Shown in pieces: positions 15,159-23,051 of a stretch of DNA of 28,224 bases (its first letter is position 1; every line of letters starts with the position of its first letter). The translations under genes and the position numbers were made by a program. Under the pieces are notes generated by a model. That model was not told the DNA's origin and ran no database searches. It worked only from the letters and a program-made list of their open reading frames with translations. The DNA comes from CANHEE01 sp043777755 (GTDB lineage: Bacteria > Bacteroidota > Bacteroidia > Chitinophagales > Saprospiraceae). The stretch is from the NCBI GenBank assembly GCA_043777755.1, contig JAYWHK010000116.1, forward strand, positions 1 through 28,224, read 5' to 3'.

Positions 15159-15437
15159 ATGACACAGTACATCATTTCTACAGTTGTTGGTATGGCAGGA
15201 AGCTGGCTTTCAGGCTATTTAGGCAAAGGATCAAATTATGGTCAAATCGCTAACCTCGTACTTGGTGCGGTAGGCGGAAATGCAGGTGCATTATTACCAG
15301 GTCTTTTAGGCATGGGTGCAACTGCGGCAGCTACTGGTGGCGACACTTCATCTATGGTGACGAGTGCTATCGCTTCATTAGTTGGTGGTGGTGGACTCAC
15401 AGCTCTTTCAAGTTTTTTACCAAAAGGCAACGCCTAA
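15159..15437 (+). CDS. Small glycine/alanine-rich hydrophobic protein
   Basis: A 92-aa protein, almost wholly hydrophobic and rich in Gly, Ala, Ser and Leu, with only a few charged residues. It shows glycine-zipper spacing, for example LGAVGGNAGALLPGLLGMG and SLVGGGGL. There is no classical signal peptide with a basic start. It probably inserts into a membrane as two or three short helices, or self-assembles. Similar Gly-rich small proteins of unknown function occur widely in Bacteroidota and Proteobacteria. It has its own -7 promoter element and a strong terminator at 15478-15509, so it forms a compact single-gene unit, which supports that it is real and possibly well expressed. No function is assigned. 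Confidence 0.75.
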   Translation: MTQYIISTVVGMAGSWLSGYLGKGSNYGQIANLVLGAVGGNAGALLPGLLGMGATAAATGGDTSSMVTSAIASLVGGGGLTALSSFLPKGNA

Positions 15438-15477
15438 TATAGAAAAAACTAAGAGAGTTGGTCTTTTTGAAGAAAAT

Positions 15478-15509
15478 AAAACCACATTGCTTTTGCAGTG
15501 TGGTTTTTT
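15478..15509 (+). terminator. Rho-independent terminator after the 92-aa gene
   Basis: AAAACCACATTGC (15478-15490) pairs with GCAGTGTGGTTTT (15495-15507), one G-U, around a TTTT loop and followed by more T. It separates the small gene from malQ, which begins at 15547. Confidence 0.87.
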
Positions 15510-15546
15510 CTATTTAATTTCGTTTTTAAATATTAAAAAAGCGAAT

Positions 15547-18234
15547 ATGATAACCCATTTCCACATCAATTATGGTACAGTTTTAGGCGAGCAAATCGTC
15601 ATTCGTTTGAAACGAAACAACAAAGAAGAAAACATCATTTGCCAAACGTATGATGGCGTTAATTGGAACGGAACAGTTCAATTAGATGCCAACGAAACTA
15701 TTTTTTATAAATATATCCTTCAATCCTATAAAGGAATGTTGGAAGAATACGGCACTGACCGAAAATTCTATACAGGCAAAAGCAAAAAGCAGCTTTTTGT
15801 CCAAGATGCTTGGCGGCCGCCTTACGACGAGCGCAACGCTTTTTTTTCTGCGGCTTTTCAAGATGTTATTTTCAAGAGGAATGAAAATGATGTGAAAAAG
15901 CTGAAAAATAAAGAAAAGTCAAGCAATATTGAAACAAATGCACTAACTTTTCAGCTACACGCTGCAAATGTTCCAAGTGATTGTGTCGTTGGTGTTGTTG
16001 GAAATCATTTGCTTTTGGGCAATTGGCAAAAGCCGATTTTACTTTCTTCTGAGCATTATCCAACTTGGACAGCAACAGTTCAAACGCCCGAAAGTGACGT
16101 GAAAGTAGAGTATAAGTTCGTTTTGTGCGATGCCAAAACAGGTGAAATCAAACAATGGGAGCAAGGTGATAATCGAAAATTATTTTTTTCTTTTCCAAGT
16201 TTTGCTGGAAATGCCTTGGTACATACTGATGAATTTTTTAACTATACAGATAGTCGTTGGTATGGGGCAGGCATTGCAACGCCTGTTTTTGCACTAAGAA
16301 GCCAGAAAGGTTTGGGTATTGGGGAATTTACTGATTTGAATTTGCTGATAGATTGGGCTGCTGCTACAAAAATGAAAGTTGTACAAATTTTGCCTGTCAA
16401 TGATACGATTGCCTCTAAAACTTGGATTGACAGTTATCCTTATGCTGCAATTTCTGTTTTTGCGCTTCATCCTTTGTATGTAAATATTGAAAAAATTGCA
16501 ACATTAGAGAATAAAACTGACCAAAATGCTTTAGATAAAGCTATTTTTGAGTTAAATACCTTAGAAGTCGTTGATTTTGAACAAGTTTTGAAATATAAAT
16601 TTTCTTTTTTCAAAAAATTATACCAACAAGAAAAAGAGCGTTTTTTCAAAGATACAAAGGTGCAGAAGTTCTTGGCAGACAATGCTTATTGGCTAAAATC
16701 CTATGCTGTTTTTTGTTATTTGAGTGACCAAAACGAAACATCAAATTTTAACCTTTGGAAAAATCATAATATTTTTTCTGAAAAAATAATTACAGAACTT
16801 GCCAACGAAAAAACAGCTTATTTTGATAATGTTGCCTTGTATTATTTTATTCAGTACCATGCACATCAACAGCTTTTTAGTGCGACAGAATATGCTCGTT
16901 CACAAGGTGTAATCTTAAAAGGCGATTTGCCAATTGGAATTTATCGCTACAGTTGTGATGCTTGGGTTGCGCCAGAGCTTTACAATATGAATGGTCAGGC
17001 AGGTGCGCCGCCTGATGCTTATGCAGAAGCTGGACAAAATTGGGGTTTTCCAACCTATAACTGGGAAGTCATGTCGCAAGATGGTTTTGCTTGGTGGCAA
17101 GGTCGAATGACCAAGTTGGCAGAATATTTTGATGCTTTGCGTATTGACCATATTTTAGGATTTTTTAGAATTTGGCAAATCCCGATTAATCAAGTCGAAG
17201 GTACACTTGGCTTGTTTAATCCTCGACTGCCTTATTCTCGTCTTGAGTTGGGCAATGAAGGTTTGCATGGAAATTTAGAGCGTTTTACAAAACCGTATAT
17301 TAGAGCGCATCATTTAATGGAAATTTTTGGAAGTGACGTGGATTTTGTTAAAGAAAATTTCCTCGAAACTTCGGACAACGATTATTTTTCACCAAAAGAA
17401 ATCATTGACAACCAAAAGAAAATCAAGGCTTTATTTAATGAAAATAAAAAATATTTGAATAAAAATCACCTTGAAAAACCTTTGATGAAGTTGTTGGGTG
17501 AAGTGCTTTTGATTGAAGAACCCAATAGTAATGTACTATCTTTTAATCCAAGAATTACACTACACACGACCCGTTCATATAAGGAATTGGAGCAATTTCA
17601 GCAATATATTTTCGATAGACTTTACGACGATTATTTTTTCAAAAGACATGATGAATACTGGAAACAACAAGCACTTTGGAAACTTCCTGCACTTCTCAAA
17701 GCCACCAATATGTTGATTTGTGGTGAAGATTTGGGTATGATTCCAAATTCTGTTCCTGATGTAATGCGAGAATTAAACATTATTGCACTCGAAATTCAGC
17801 GTATGCCAAAAGGAAACGCAACCTTCGGTGATACAGAAAAATATCCTTACATGACTGTTTGTAGCCCTTCTTGCCACGATATGTCCACCGTCAGAGGTTG
17901 GTGGGAAGCAGATGCTGAACTAACGCAACGTTTTTGGAAAGAAAACCTCAAACAACAAGGCAATGCGCCAAGTGATTGCTCAATAGCTATTGTTGAAGCG
18001 ATTAATAAGCAACATTTTCAAGCACCAAGTATGTGGGCAATTTTTCCATTGCAAGACCTTATCGGAATGGACGAATCATTGAGGAGAAAAGATGCCAAAG
18101 CTGAACAAATCAATGAGCCATCAAATCCGCAGCATTATTGGCGTTTCCGTTTGCACCTTTCTATCGAACAATTGTTAGATGCAAAAAAATTAAATGAAAA
18201 GATTGTAACAATGGTGGAAGAGAGTGGACGATAA
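15547..18234 (+). CDS. malQ: 4-alpha-glucanotransferase, DPE2-type with two CBM20 domains
   Basis: An 895-aa GH77 enzyme that transfers glucan chains between maltose/maltodextrin and glycogen-like acceptors; cytoplasmic, no signal peptide. Domain order: CBM20-like starch-binding domain 1 (about 1-105), CBM20 domain 2 (about 135-235, LTFQLHAANVP...GNHLLLGNW), then GH77 from about 250 (FALRSQKGLGIGEF). Catalytic residues: nucleophile Asp534 (ALRIDHILGF), acid/base Glu727 (CGEDLGMIP) and Asp778 (SCHDMSTVRGWWE). The 193-residue spacing between Asp534 and Glu727, against about 47 in short amylomaltases, shows the large insertion of plant DPE2 and its bacterial relatives. The frame is open to 15382, but that region overlaps the previous gene and its terminator, so the ATG at 15547 (MITHFHINYG) was chosen. 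It is followed by a strong terminator. Confidence 0.93.
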   Translation: MITHFHINYGTVLGEQIVIRLKRNNKEENIICQTYDGVNWNGTVQLDANETIFYKYILQSYKGMLEEYGTDRKFYTGKSKKQLFVQDAWRPPYDERNAFFSAAFQDVIFKRNENDVKKLKNKEKSSNIETNALTFQLHAANVPSDCVVGVVGNHLLLGNWQKPILLSSEHYPTWTATVQTPESDVKVEYKFVLCDAKTGEIKQWEQGDNRKLFFSFPSFAGNALVHTDEFFNYTDSRWYGAGIATPVFALRSQKGLGIGEFTDLNLLIDWAAATKMKVVQILPVNDTIASKTWIDSYPYAAISVFALHPLYVNIEKIATLENKTDQNALDKAIFELNTLEVVDFEQVLKYKFSFFKKLYQQEKERFFKDTKVQKFLADNAYWLKSYAVFCYLSDQNETSNFNLWKNHNIFSEKIITELANEKTAYFDNVALYYFIQYHAHQQLFSATEYARSQGVILKGDLPIGIYRYSCDAWVAPELYNMNGQAGAPPDAYAEAGQNWGFPTYNWEVMSQDGFAWWQGRMTKLAEYFDALRIDHILGFFRIWQIPINQVEGTLGLFNPRLPYSRLELGNEGLHGNLERFTKPYIRAHHLMEIFGSDVDFVKENFLETSDNDYFSPKEIIDNQKKIKALFNENKKYLNKNHLEKPLMKLLGEVLLIEEPNSNVLSFNPRITLHTTRSYKELEQFQQYIFDRLYDDYFFKRHDEYWKQQALWKLPALLKATNMLICGEDLGMIPNSVPDVMRELNIIALEIQRMPKGNATFGDTEKYPYMTVCSPSCHDMSTVRGWWEADAELTQRFWKENLKQQGNAPSDCSIAIVEAINKQHFQAPSMWAIFPLQDLIGMDESLRRKDAKAEQINEPSNPQHYWRFRLHLSIEQLLDAKKLNEKIVTMVEESGR

Positions 18235-18238
18235 AAAG

Positions 18239-18277
18239 AAAAAACCGCTACGAATTACAAATTCGTAGCGGTTTTTT
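18239..18277. terminator. Bidirectional terminator between malQ and topA
   Basis: A perfect 18-bp inverted repeat (18239-18256 and 18260-18277) with the loop ACA and A/T tracts on both outer sides. It lies between the convergent malQ and topA genes and can serve both. Confidence 0.93.
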
Positions 18278-18295
18278 ATAAGATGAAAATATTTT

Positions 18296-20845
18296 TTATT
18301 TTTTCTTTGCCTTTGATGCTTTTCCAGCTTTAGGAGCAAAAGCGTTTGGAATTTCGACTTCAATCATCTTTTTTACTTCTTCAAGTGTCAAAAGTATAGC
18401 TTCGTCGGCGGTAATTTTTTTACCATCATTCTTTGCACTGAAAGGTTTATTTTTTGCAAAACAAATCATTGGTCCCCATCTACCATTTTGGACAGAGATT
18501 TTTTCACTTTCCCAATTGTGTATAAAACGATTGCCTTCTTTTTCTACTTTTGCATCAATCAACGCTTTACAATCTGCCATACTCAAAGCATCAAAATTGA
18601 TTCTTGTTGGCACGTTGATAAACATATCATTCCACTTAATAAAAGGTCCAAAACGACCTTTTCCTTTCGTGATTGGTTTTCCTTCATATTGACCAATTGG
18701 CGCATCGGCATCTAATTTTTCTTGTATCAATTCTGCTGCTCGCTGCAAAGTAATGGTCATTGGGTCTTCATTTTTGGGAATCGAAACAAATATATCCAAA
18801 AACTTAATGTACGGCCCAAAACGACCAGCACCAACAGTCAATTCTTCACCTTCGTGTTTGCCCAGAGTGCGTGGCAACCCAAATAAATCCAATGCCTCTT
18901 CAAGCGTAAGCGTTTCTAAGGTTTGACCAGCTTTCAAGTTAGCATATTTTGGTTTTTCTTCTTCAGCCAATTCGTCAGTAGAGCCAATTTGTGCCACGGG
19001 ACCAAATTTTGACATACGCACCAAAACAGTTCTACCTGTTTCTGGATCTTTACCCAATTGACGCTCGCCAGTGATGCGTTCTGCGTTTTGGGTAGCATCT
19101 TCTACGGTAGCGTGAAAAGGGTGATAAAAATCAGCCAACATTTTTTGCCACAATAATTTTCCGTCTGCGATGTGGTCAAATTTGTTTTCCACATCAGCCG
19201 TAAAACCATAATTCATAATTTCTTGAAAATGTTGATCCAAGAAATCTACTACTAAAGTTCCCATATCTGTTGCAACCAAAACATTTTTGGCTGCGCCAGT
19301 CATTTCTTTGTCTATTTTTTTATTGATTTGACCGCTTTTCAAGGTCAAAACATTGAATTTTCGCTCGTTGCCTTCTCTTGATTGCTTCACAACATAACCA
19401 CGACCTTCTTCTGTAATTTTAGTAATCGTCGGGCCATAAGTAGAAGGGCGACCAATGCCCAATTCTTCCAATTGCTTGACCAAACTTGCTTCCGTAAAAC
19501 GGGCTGGCGGACGTGTAAAACGCTCCATTGCGACCATTTCATTCAAAGGTAAAGGTTGTCCAACTTTCAAAGGAGGCAACATTCCACTGGTTTCTTCGTC
19601 TTCATCGTCATCTTTTCCTTCCAAATATACCTTTAAAAAACCTTCAAATTTGATGACTTCACCCGTTGCTACTAACTTCGCTTCCCTGATGGTTGAAATT
19701 GCAATATTCACATTGGTTCTTTCCAGCACAGCTTCTGCCATTTGTGATGCAATAGAACGCTTCCAAATCAAATCATAAATGCGTTTCATGTCAAAATCAC
19801 CTTCGGCTTCACGTTTGTCCATGTAAGCTGGACGAATTGCTTCGTGCGCTTCTTGTGCGCCGGGTTTGGTGGTTTTATATTGACGACTATGAACAAAATT
19901 TTTGCCATACAATTGTTCTATCTGAGCAGCCATTGCTTGAATTGCCGTGTCACTCAAATTCGTAGAGTCCGTACGCATATACGTAATCAAACCTTGTTCG
20001 TAAAGCTTTTGTGCTGCGGACATGGTGCGATTTACTGCAAAACCCAATTTTCTACTTGCTTCTTGTTGCAAAGTCGAAGTAGTGAACGGTGGTGCAGGTT
20101 TGCGCTTTCCAGGTTTTATTTCTATGTTATCTATAGTATAAGAAGCAGGAAGGCAACGCTGTAAAAAAGCCATCGCATCTTGTTCTTTGTCATATTTTTC
20201 AGAAAGTTCAGCTTTTAGGCTGACGTTTTTTCCTTGTTCATTTTTTACATCAAAAATAGCACTGACTTTGTAAAAAGGCGTAGCGTTGAATTTTTGGATT
20301 TCACGTTCTCTCTCTACCACTAATTTTACAGCAACCGATTGTACACGACCTGCCGAAAGGCTATTTCTACTCAATTTACGCCACAAAACAGGCGAAATTT
20401 CAAAACCTACCAAACGGTCTAAAACACGACGAGCTTGTTGCGCATTGACCATATTAAGGTCAAGCAAACGAGGATTCGCTACCGCTTTTTGAATCGCTGG
20501 TTTGGTGATTTCGTGAAAAACAATGCGTTTTGTCGTATGAACATCTAAACCAAGGGCTTGGCAAAGATGCCAAGAAATCGCTTCTCCTTCACGGTCTTCA
20601 TCCGTTGCAAGCCATACGTTTTCGGCAGTTTTCATCAATGATTTTAGTTCGTTGATGACTTTAAATTTATCAGGAGTGACGGTGTATTTTGGAATGAAAC
20701 CGTTGGCGATGTCAATACTCATATCGTCTTTGACCAAATCACGGACGTGTCCGTAGCTCGCTCTGACAACAAAATCGCTACCAAGATATTTTTCAATTGT
20801 TTTTGCCTTTGCAGGGGACTCTACTATTAATAAGTTTTTTGCCAT
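18296..20845 (-). CDS. topA: DNA topoisomerase I (type IA)
   Basis: An 849-aa type IA topoisomerase that relaxes negative supercoils. The start at 20845 gives the canonical MAKNLLIVESPAKAKTIEKY; the open frame up to 20926 adds only a basic, unrelated leader. TOPRIM domain: Glu9 and the acidic TDEDREGEA at 81-89. The active-site tyrosine is Tyr289 in GLITYMRTDSTNLS. Other conserved blocks are NAQQARRVLDRLVGFEISP and GIGRPSTYGPTI. Past about residue 590 there are no four-Cys zinc fingers; instead there are four short repeats around the FGP/WGP motif (SKFGPVAQIG, AGRFGPYIKF, GKGRFGPFIKW, NGRWGPMICF), the arrangement usual in Bacteroidota. The protein ends in an Ala/Lys-rich basic tail (KAGKASKAKKK). 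It has its own promoter on the minus strand. Confidence 0.96.
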   Translation of the reverse strand: MAKNLLIVESPAKAKTIEKYLGSDFVVRASYGHVRDLVKDDMSIDIANGFIPKYTVTPDKFKVINELKSLMKTAENVWLATDEDREGEAISWHLCQALGLDVHTTKRIVFHEITKPAIQKAVANPRLLDLNMVNAQQARRVLDRLVGFEISPVLWRKLSRNSLSAGRVQSVAVKLVVEREREIQKFNATPFYKVSAIFDVKNEQGKNVSLKAELSEKYDKEQDAMAFLQRCLPASYTIDNIEIKPGKRKPAPPFTTSTLQQEASRKLGFAVNRTMSAAQKLYEQGLITYMRTDSTNLSDTAIQAMAAQIEQLYGKNFVHSRQYKTTKPGAQEAHEAIRPAYMDKREAEGDFDMKRIYDLIWKRSIASQMAEAVLERTNVNIAISTIREAKLVATGEVIKFEGFLKVYLEGKDDDEDEETSGMLPPLKVGQPLPLNEMVAMERFTRPPARFTEASLVKQLEELGIGRPSTYGPTITKITEEGRGYVVKQSREGNERKFNVLTLKSGQINKKIDKEMTGAAKNVLVATDMGTLVVDFLDQHFQEIMNYGFTADVENKFDHIADGKLLWQKMLADFYHPFHATVEDATQNAERITGERQLGKDPETGRTVLVRMSKFGPVAQIGSTDELAEEEKPKYANLKAGQTLETLTLEEALDLFGLPRTLGKHEGEELTVGAGRFGPYIKFLDIFVSIPKNEDPMTITLQRAAELIQEKLDADAPIGQYEGKPITKGKGRFGPFIKWNDMFINVPTRINFDALSMADCKALIDAKVEKEGNRFIHNWESEKISVQNGRWGPMICFAKNKPFSAKNDGKKITADEAILLTLEEVKKMIEVEIPNAFAPKAGKASKAKKK

Positions 20846-20970
20846 TATGGAGCAATAAGGATTTTGATTTGTTTGATTTTTGATTTTCTTTTTGGCATAA
20901 AAAAAATGTAATGCTCTGAAAATCAAAATTTTAGATATAATTTTTTAAAAACTTTATTTAAAATTAACTG

Positions 20971-20978
20971 CAAAAGTA
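20971..20978 (-). promoter_or_regulatory. -7 promoter element (TACTTTTG) of topA
   Basis: On the minus strand TACTTTTG matches TAnnTTTG; transcription would start near 20966, giving a leader of about 120 nt before the ATG at 20845. No clear -33 element. Confidence 0.5.
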
Positions 20979-21261
20979 TAAAAATTGTTTTATGTAGGTA
21001 GTTTTTTTATCTTTTTTCGTTTAAAAAAAATTATTTATTCTTAATTATTGAAGCTGAACGATTAATTTATGTTATACTAAATACATTTTTCGCCCTTATA
21101 GGCGTTTCTTGGGATTTTCGTCTGGCAAGGCAGGACAAACACGATTATCACTAACTGATTTAGTACCGTTACTAACAGTATTTTTCCTATACTCAAAAGG
21201 ATTCCCCAATGTGTCATGCACTCAAAACAATATAAACAAACATCACTTTGATACATATTCC

Positions 21262-21292
21262 ATTGATTTTTTAAAAATAAAAACTATCTTTG
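21262..21292 (+). promoter_or_regulatory. Bacteroidota-type promoter of the LysM hydrolase/gltX/AIPR/mrdA run
   Basis: ATTG at 21262-21265, a 19-nt spacer, then TATCTTTG at 21285-21292 followed by CACG. Expected start near 21297 and a leader of about 50 nt. It is the only convincing promoter found upstream of the four tightly packed genes that follow. Confidence 0.7.
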
Positions 21293-21348
21293 CACGATTA
21301 AACTACTGGTACATAAAATTACTTTGACAACAAGTAAACCTTAAAACT

Positions 21349-23046
21349 ATGAGTAAATATCTTTTTTTAGTAAAAAAACAACTTTCTTTTTTATTCCTTT
21401 TTGCAAATATTATTGCAATAAAAGCGCAATCTTCCGCACGTTGGGAGTACATTCAACGCTATAAAGAAATCGCAGTTGAAGAAATGAAACGTGCTGGCGT
21501 TCCTGCAAGCATCAAGTTAGCACAAGGGCTTTTGGAATCTGGTGCGGGTACAAGTTCTCTTGCCAAACAAGCCAACAATCACTTTGGTATGAAATGTGGT
21601 GCGGAATGGCGTGGCGAAACTTTTTATTTGAAAGATGACGATTACGATGAAAATGGTGTTTTGAAAGAATCTTGTTTTCGTGTTTTCAAAAGCCCCGAGG
21701 AGTCTTACAAGGCGCACTCGGAGTTTTTACGTGACCCAAACAAGGCTTACCGTTATGGATTTTTGTTTAGACTTCCCGTAACAGACTATAAAAAATGGGC
21801 GCAAGGACTCAAACAAGCAGGTTATGCAACAAGCCCAACCTACGACAATGCACTGATTAGCATTATTGAACAATACAAATTGTCAGCCTATGATTCGGGG
21901 CCAAGTGACCCGGGTCTTTCAGATGTTATTTTGGTCAATGATGTCAAAATGACAGTGGCAAAATTAGGACAAACGCCTGCGGAATTGGCAGAACGTTACA
22001 AAGTCAAACTCAAATGTTTGATGAAATACAACGAAGGCATCAAAGGAGCGAATCAACCTTTGGCGGTCAATGAACATATTTTTTTACAGAAAAAAAGACG
22101 TTTTTTCAGAGGTGGTCAAAAAACACACTACGTCAAACCTGGCGAAACGATGTACAGTATTTCTCAGCAATACGGTGTTCGTTTGAAAAGTTTATTGCGT
22201 AAAAATAAAATGTCAGAAGGAACAGAAGCGGCATTTGGTGAAAAACTACACCTTCGTGGCTGGCCTTTTGGTAGAAAATCACCAAAATTACGTGAAAATA
22301 TAGGCAAAGAAACACCAACCAATCCTTTTGACGAAGGTACAGGCAAAGTTCCACACATTGACGAAACCAACCAAGTTGATCCTAATGATTTACCAACACA
22401 AGGCAATAAAAATGGTAATAACAATGGTTCGTCTAACACAAATACAGGAAATAATAACGGAACGACCAATAACAATAATACTGGAAATAACGGAACGAAT
22501 AACAATACTGGAACAACTAATAATCCTTCAGGGAATACTTCTTCTAACAATGGCAATACCAATGGTAGCGGTACTGTAACACCTTCAAACCCAACAAATA
22601 GCGGAGGAAATAACAGTTCAAACAACAGTTCAAGCAATCCTACAACGAAGCCAACTTCTACAACAGGAAGCTCGACGACAAAACCTTCGACGACGACTGG
22701 CGGAGGAACAACAACTGGAAACCCAAGTATTCCTCCATCAACAAAACCTTCAACGACGACTGGCGGAGGAACAACAACTGGCGGAACAACCAAACCAACT
22801 TCTACAACTGGCGGAAGTACAACTACGAAGCCTTCAACAACAACTGGTAGTACGACTACAAAACCAAGTGTACCAACAACGACTGAAGAACCTCGTCCAA
22901 GTGGTGTACAATACCATATTGTGGACAAAGGCGAAACCTTGTATTCTATTGCAAAACGCTATGGTATGACTGTTGATGGACTGAAAAAATTGAACGATTT
23001 ACCAGACAATAATATTAAATTAGGTCAAAAAATAAGATTGAATTAA
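21349..23046 (+). CDS. Secreted glucosaminidase (GH73) with LysM domains
   Basis: A 565-aa peptidoglycan hydrolase. Signal peptide to about residue 27 (FANIIAIKAQ). The GH73/FlgJ-like glucosaminidase domain spans about 30-180, with the catalytic Glu63 in LAQGLLESGAG and the downstream NNHFGMKC motif and YATSPTYDNALISIIEQY. Three LysM-type wall-binding modules follow: a divergent one (about 193-245), a clear one (259-302, THYVKPGETMYSISQQYGV) and a C-terminal one (521-565, YHIVDKGETLYSIAKRYG). Residues about 315-518 are a low-complexity linker of N, G, T, S and P, built partly from short DNA repeats (22681-22781). It should cut glycan strands during growth or separation. It heads a tight gene run: gltX begins 5 nt after its stop. 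Confidence 0.9.
   Translation: MSKYLFLVKKQLSFLFLFANIIAIKAQSSARWEYIQRYKEIAVEEMKRAGVPASIKLAQGLLESGAGTSSLAKQANNHFGMKCGAEWRGETFYLKDDDYDENGVLKESCFRVFKSPEESYKAHSEFLRDPNKAYRYGFLFRLPVTDYKKWAQGLKQAGYATSPTYDNALISIIEQYKLSAYDSGPSDPGLSDVILVNDVKMTVAKLGQTPAELAERYKVKLKCLMKYNEGIKGANQPLAVNEHIFLQKKRRFFRGGQKTHYVKPGETMYSISQQYGVRLKSLLRKNKMSEGTEAAFGEKLHLRGWPFGRKSPKLRENIGKETPTNPFDEGTGKVPHIDETNQVDPNDLPTQGNKNGNNNGSSNTNTGNNNGTTNNNNTGNNGTNNNTGTTNNPSGNTSSNNGNTNGSGTVTPSNPTNSGGNNSSNNSSSNPTTKPTSTTGSSTTKPSTTTGGGTTTGNPSIPPSTKPSTTTGGGTTTGGTTKPTSTTGGSTTTKPSTTTGSTTTKPSVPTTTEEPRPSGVQYHIVDKGETLYSIAKRYGMTVDGLKKLNDLPDNNIKLGQKIRLN
22681..22781 (+). repeat. 63-bp-period duplication in the linker of the LysM hydrolase
   Basis: A 38-nt segment coding for KPSTTTGGGTTTG occurs at 22681-22718 and, with one difference, at 22744-22781. 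Further decayed copies (KPTSTTGGST, KPSTTTGST) follow to about 22870. This points to linker growth by slippage or recombination, so the length may differ between strains. Confidence 0.8.
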
Positions 23047-23051
23047 GTTTT

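Larger units (their letters stand above)
20846..21348. other. Divergent intergenic region between topA and the LysM hydrolase gene
   Basis: 503 nt holding the topA -7 element (20971-20978, minus) and the hydrolase promoter (21262-21292, plus). Between them is a small hairpin, CGCC (21091-21094) with GGCG (21101-21104). A 72-codon open frame at 21109-21327 runs across the promoter and is not considered a gene. No RNA gene was recognised. Confidence 0.5.

Noticed and set aside
15382..15546. Upstream extension of malQ to 15382
   Set aside because: It overlaps the 92-aa gene and a strong terminator; the canonical N-terminus begins at 15547.
20846..20926. Upstream extension of topA
   Set aside because: The extra 27 residues are basic and unrelated; TopA proteins begin with the MAKNLLIVESPAKAK-type sequence at 20845.
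21109..21327. 72-codon plus-strand frame before the LysM hydrolase
   Set aside because: It runs through the predicted promoter at 21262-21292 and shows no protein-like features; treated as chance.
22164..22928. 254-codon minus-strand open frame, rich in V and P
   Set aside because: It is the reverse complement of the low-complexity Thr/Asn/Gly linker of the LysM hydrolase; the composition follows from the codons on the plus strand, and no start signals or domains are present.
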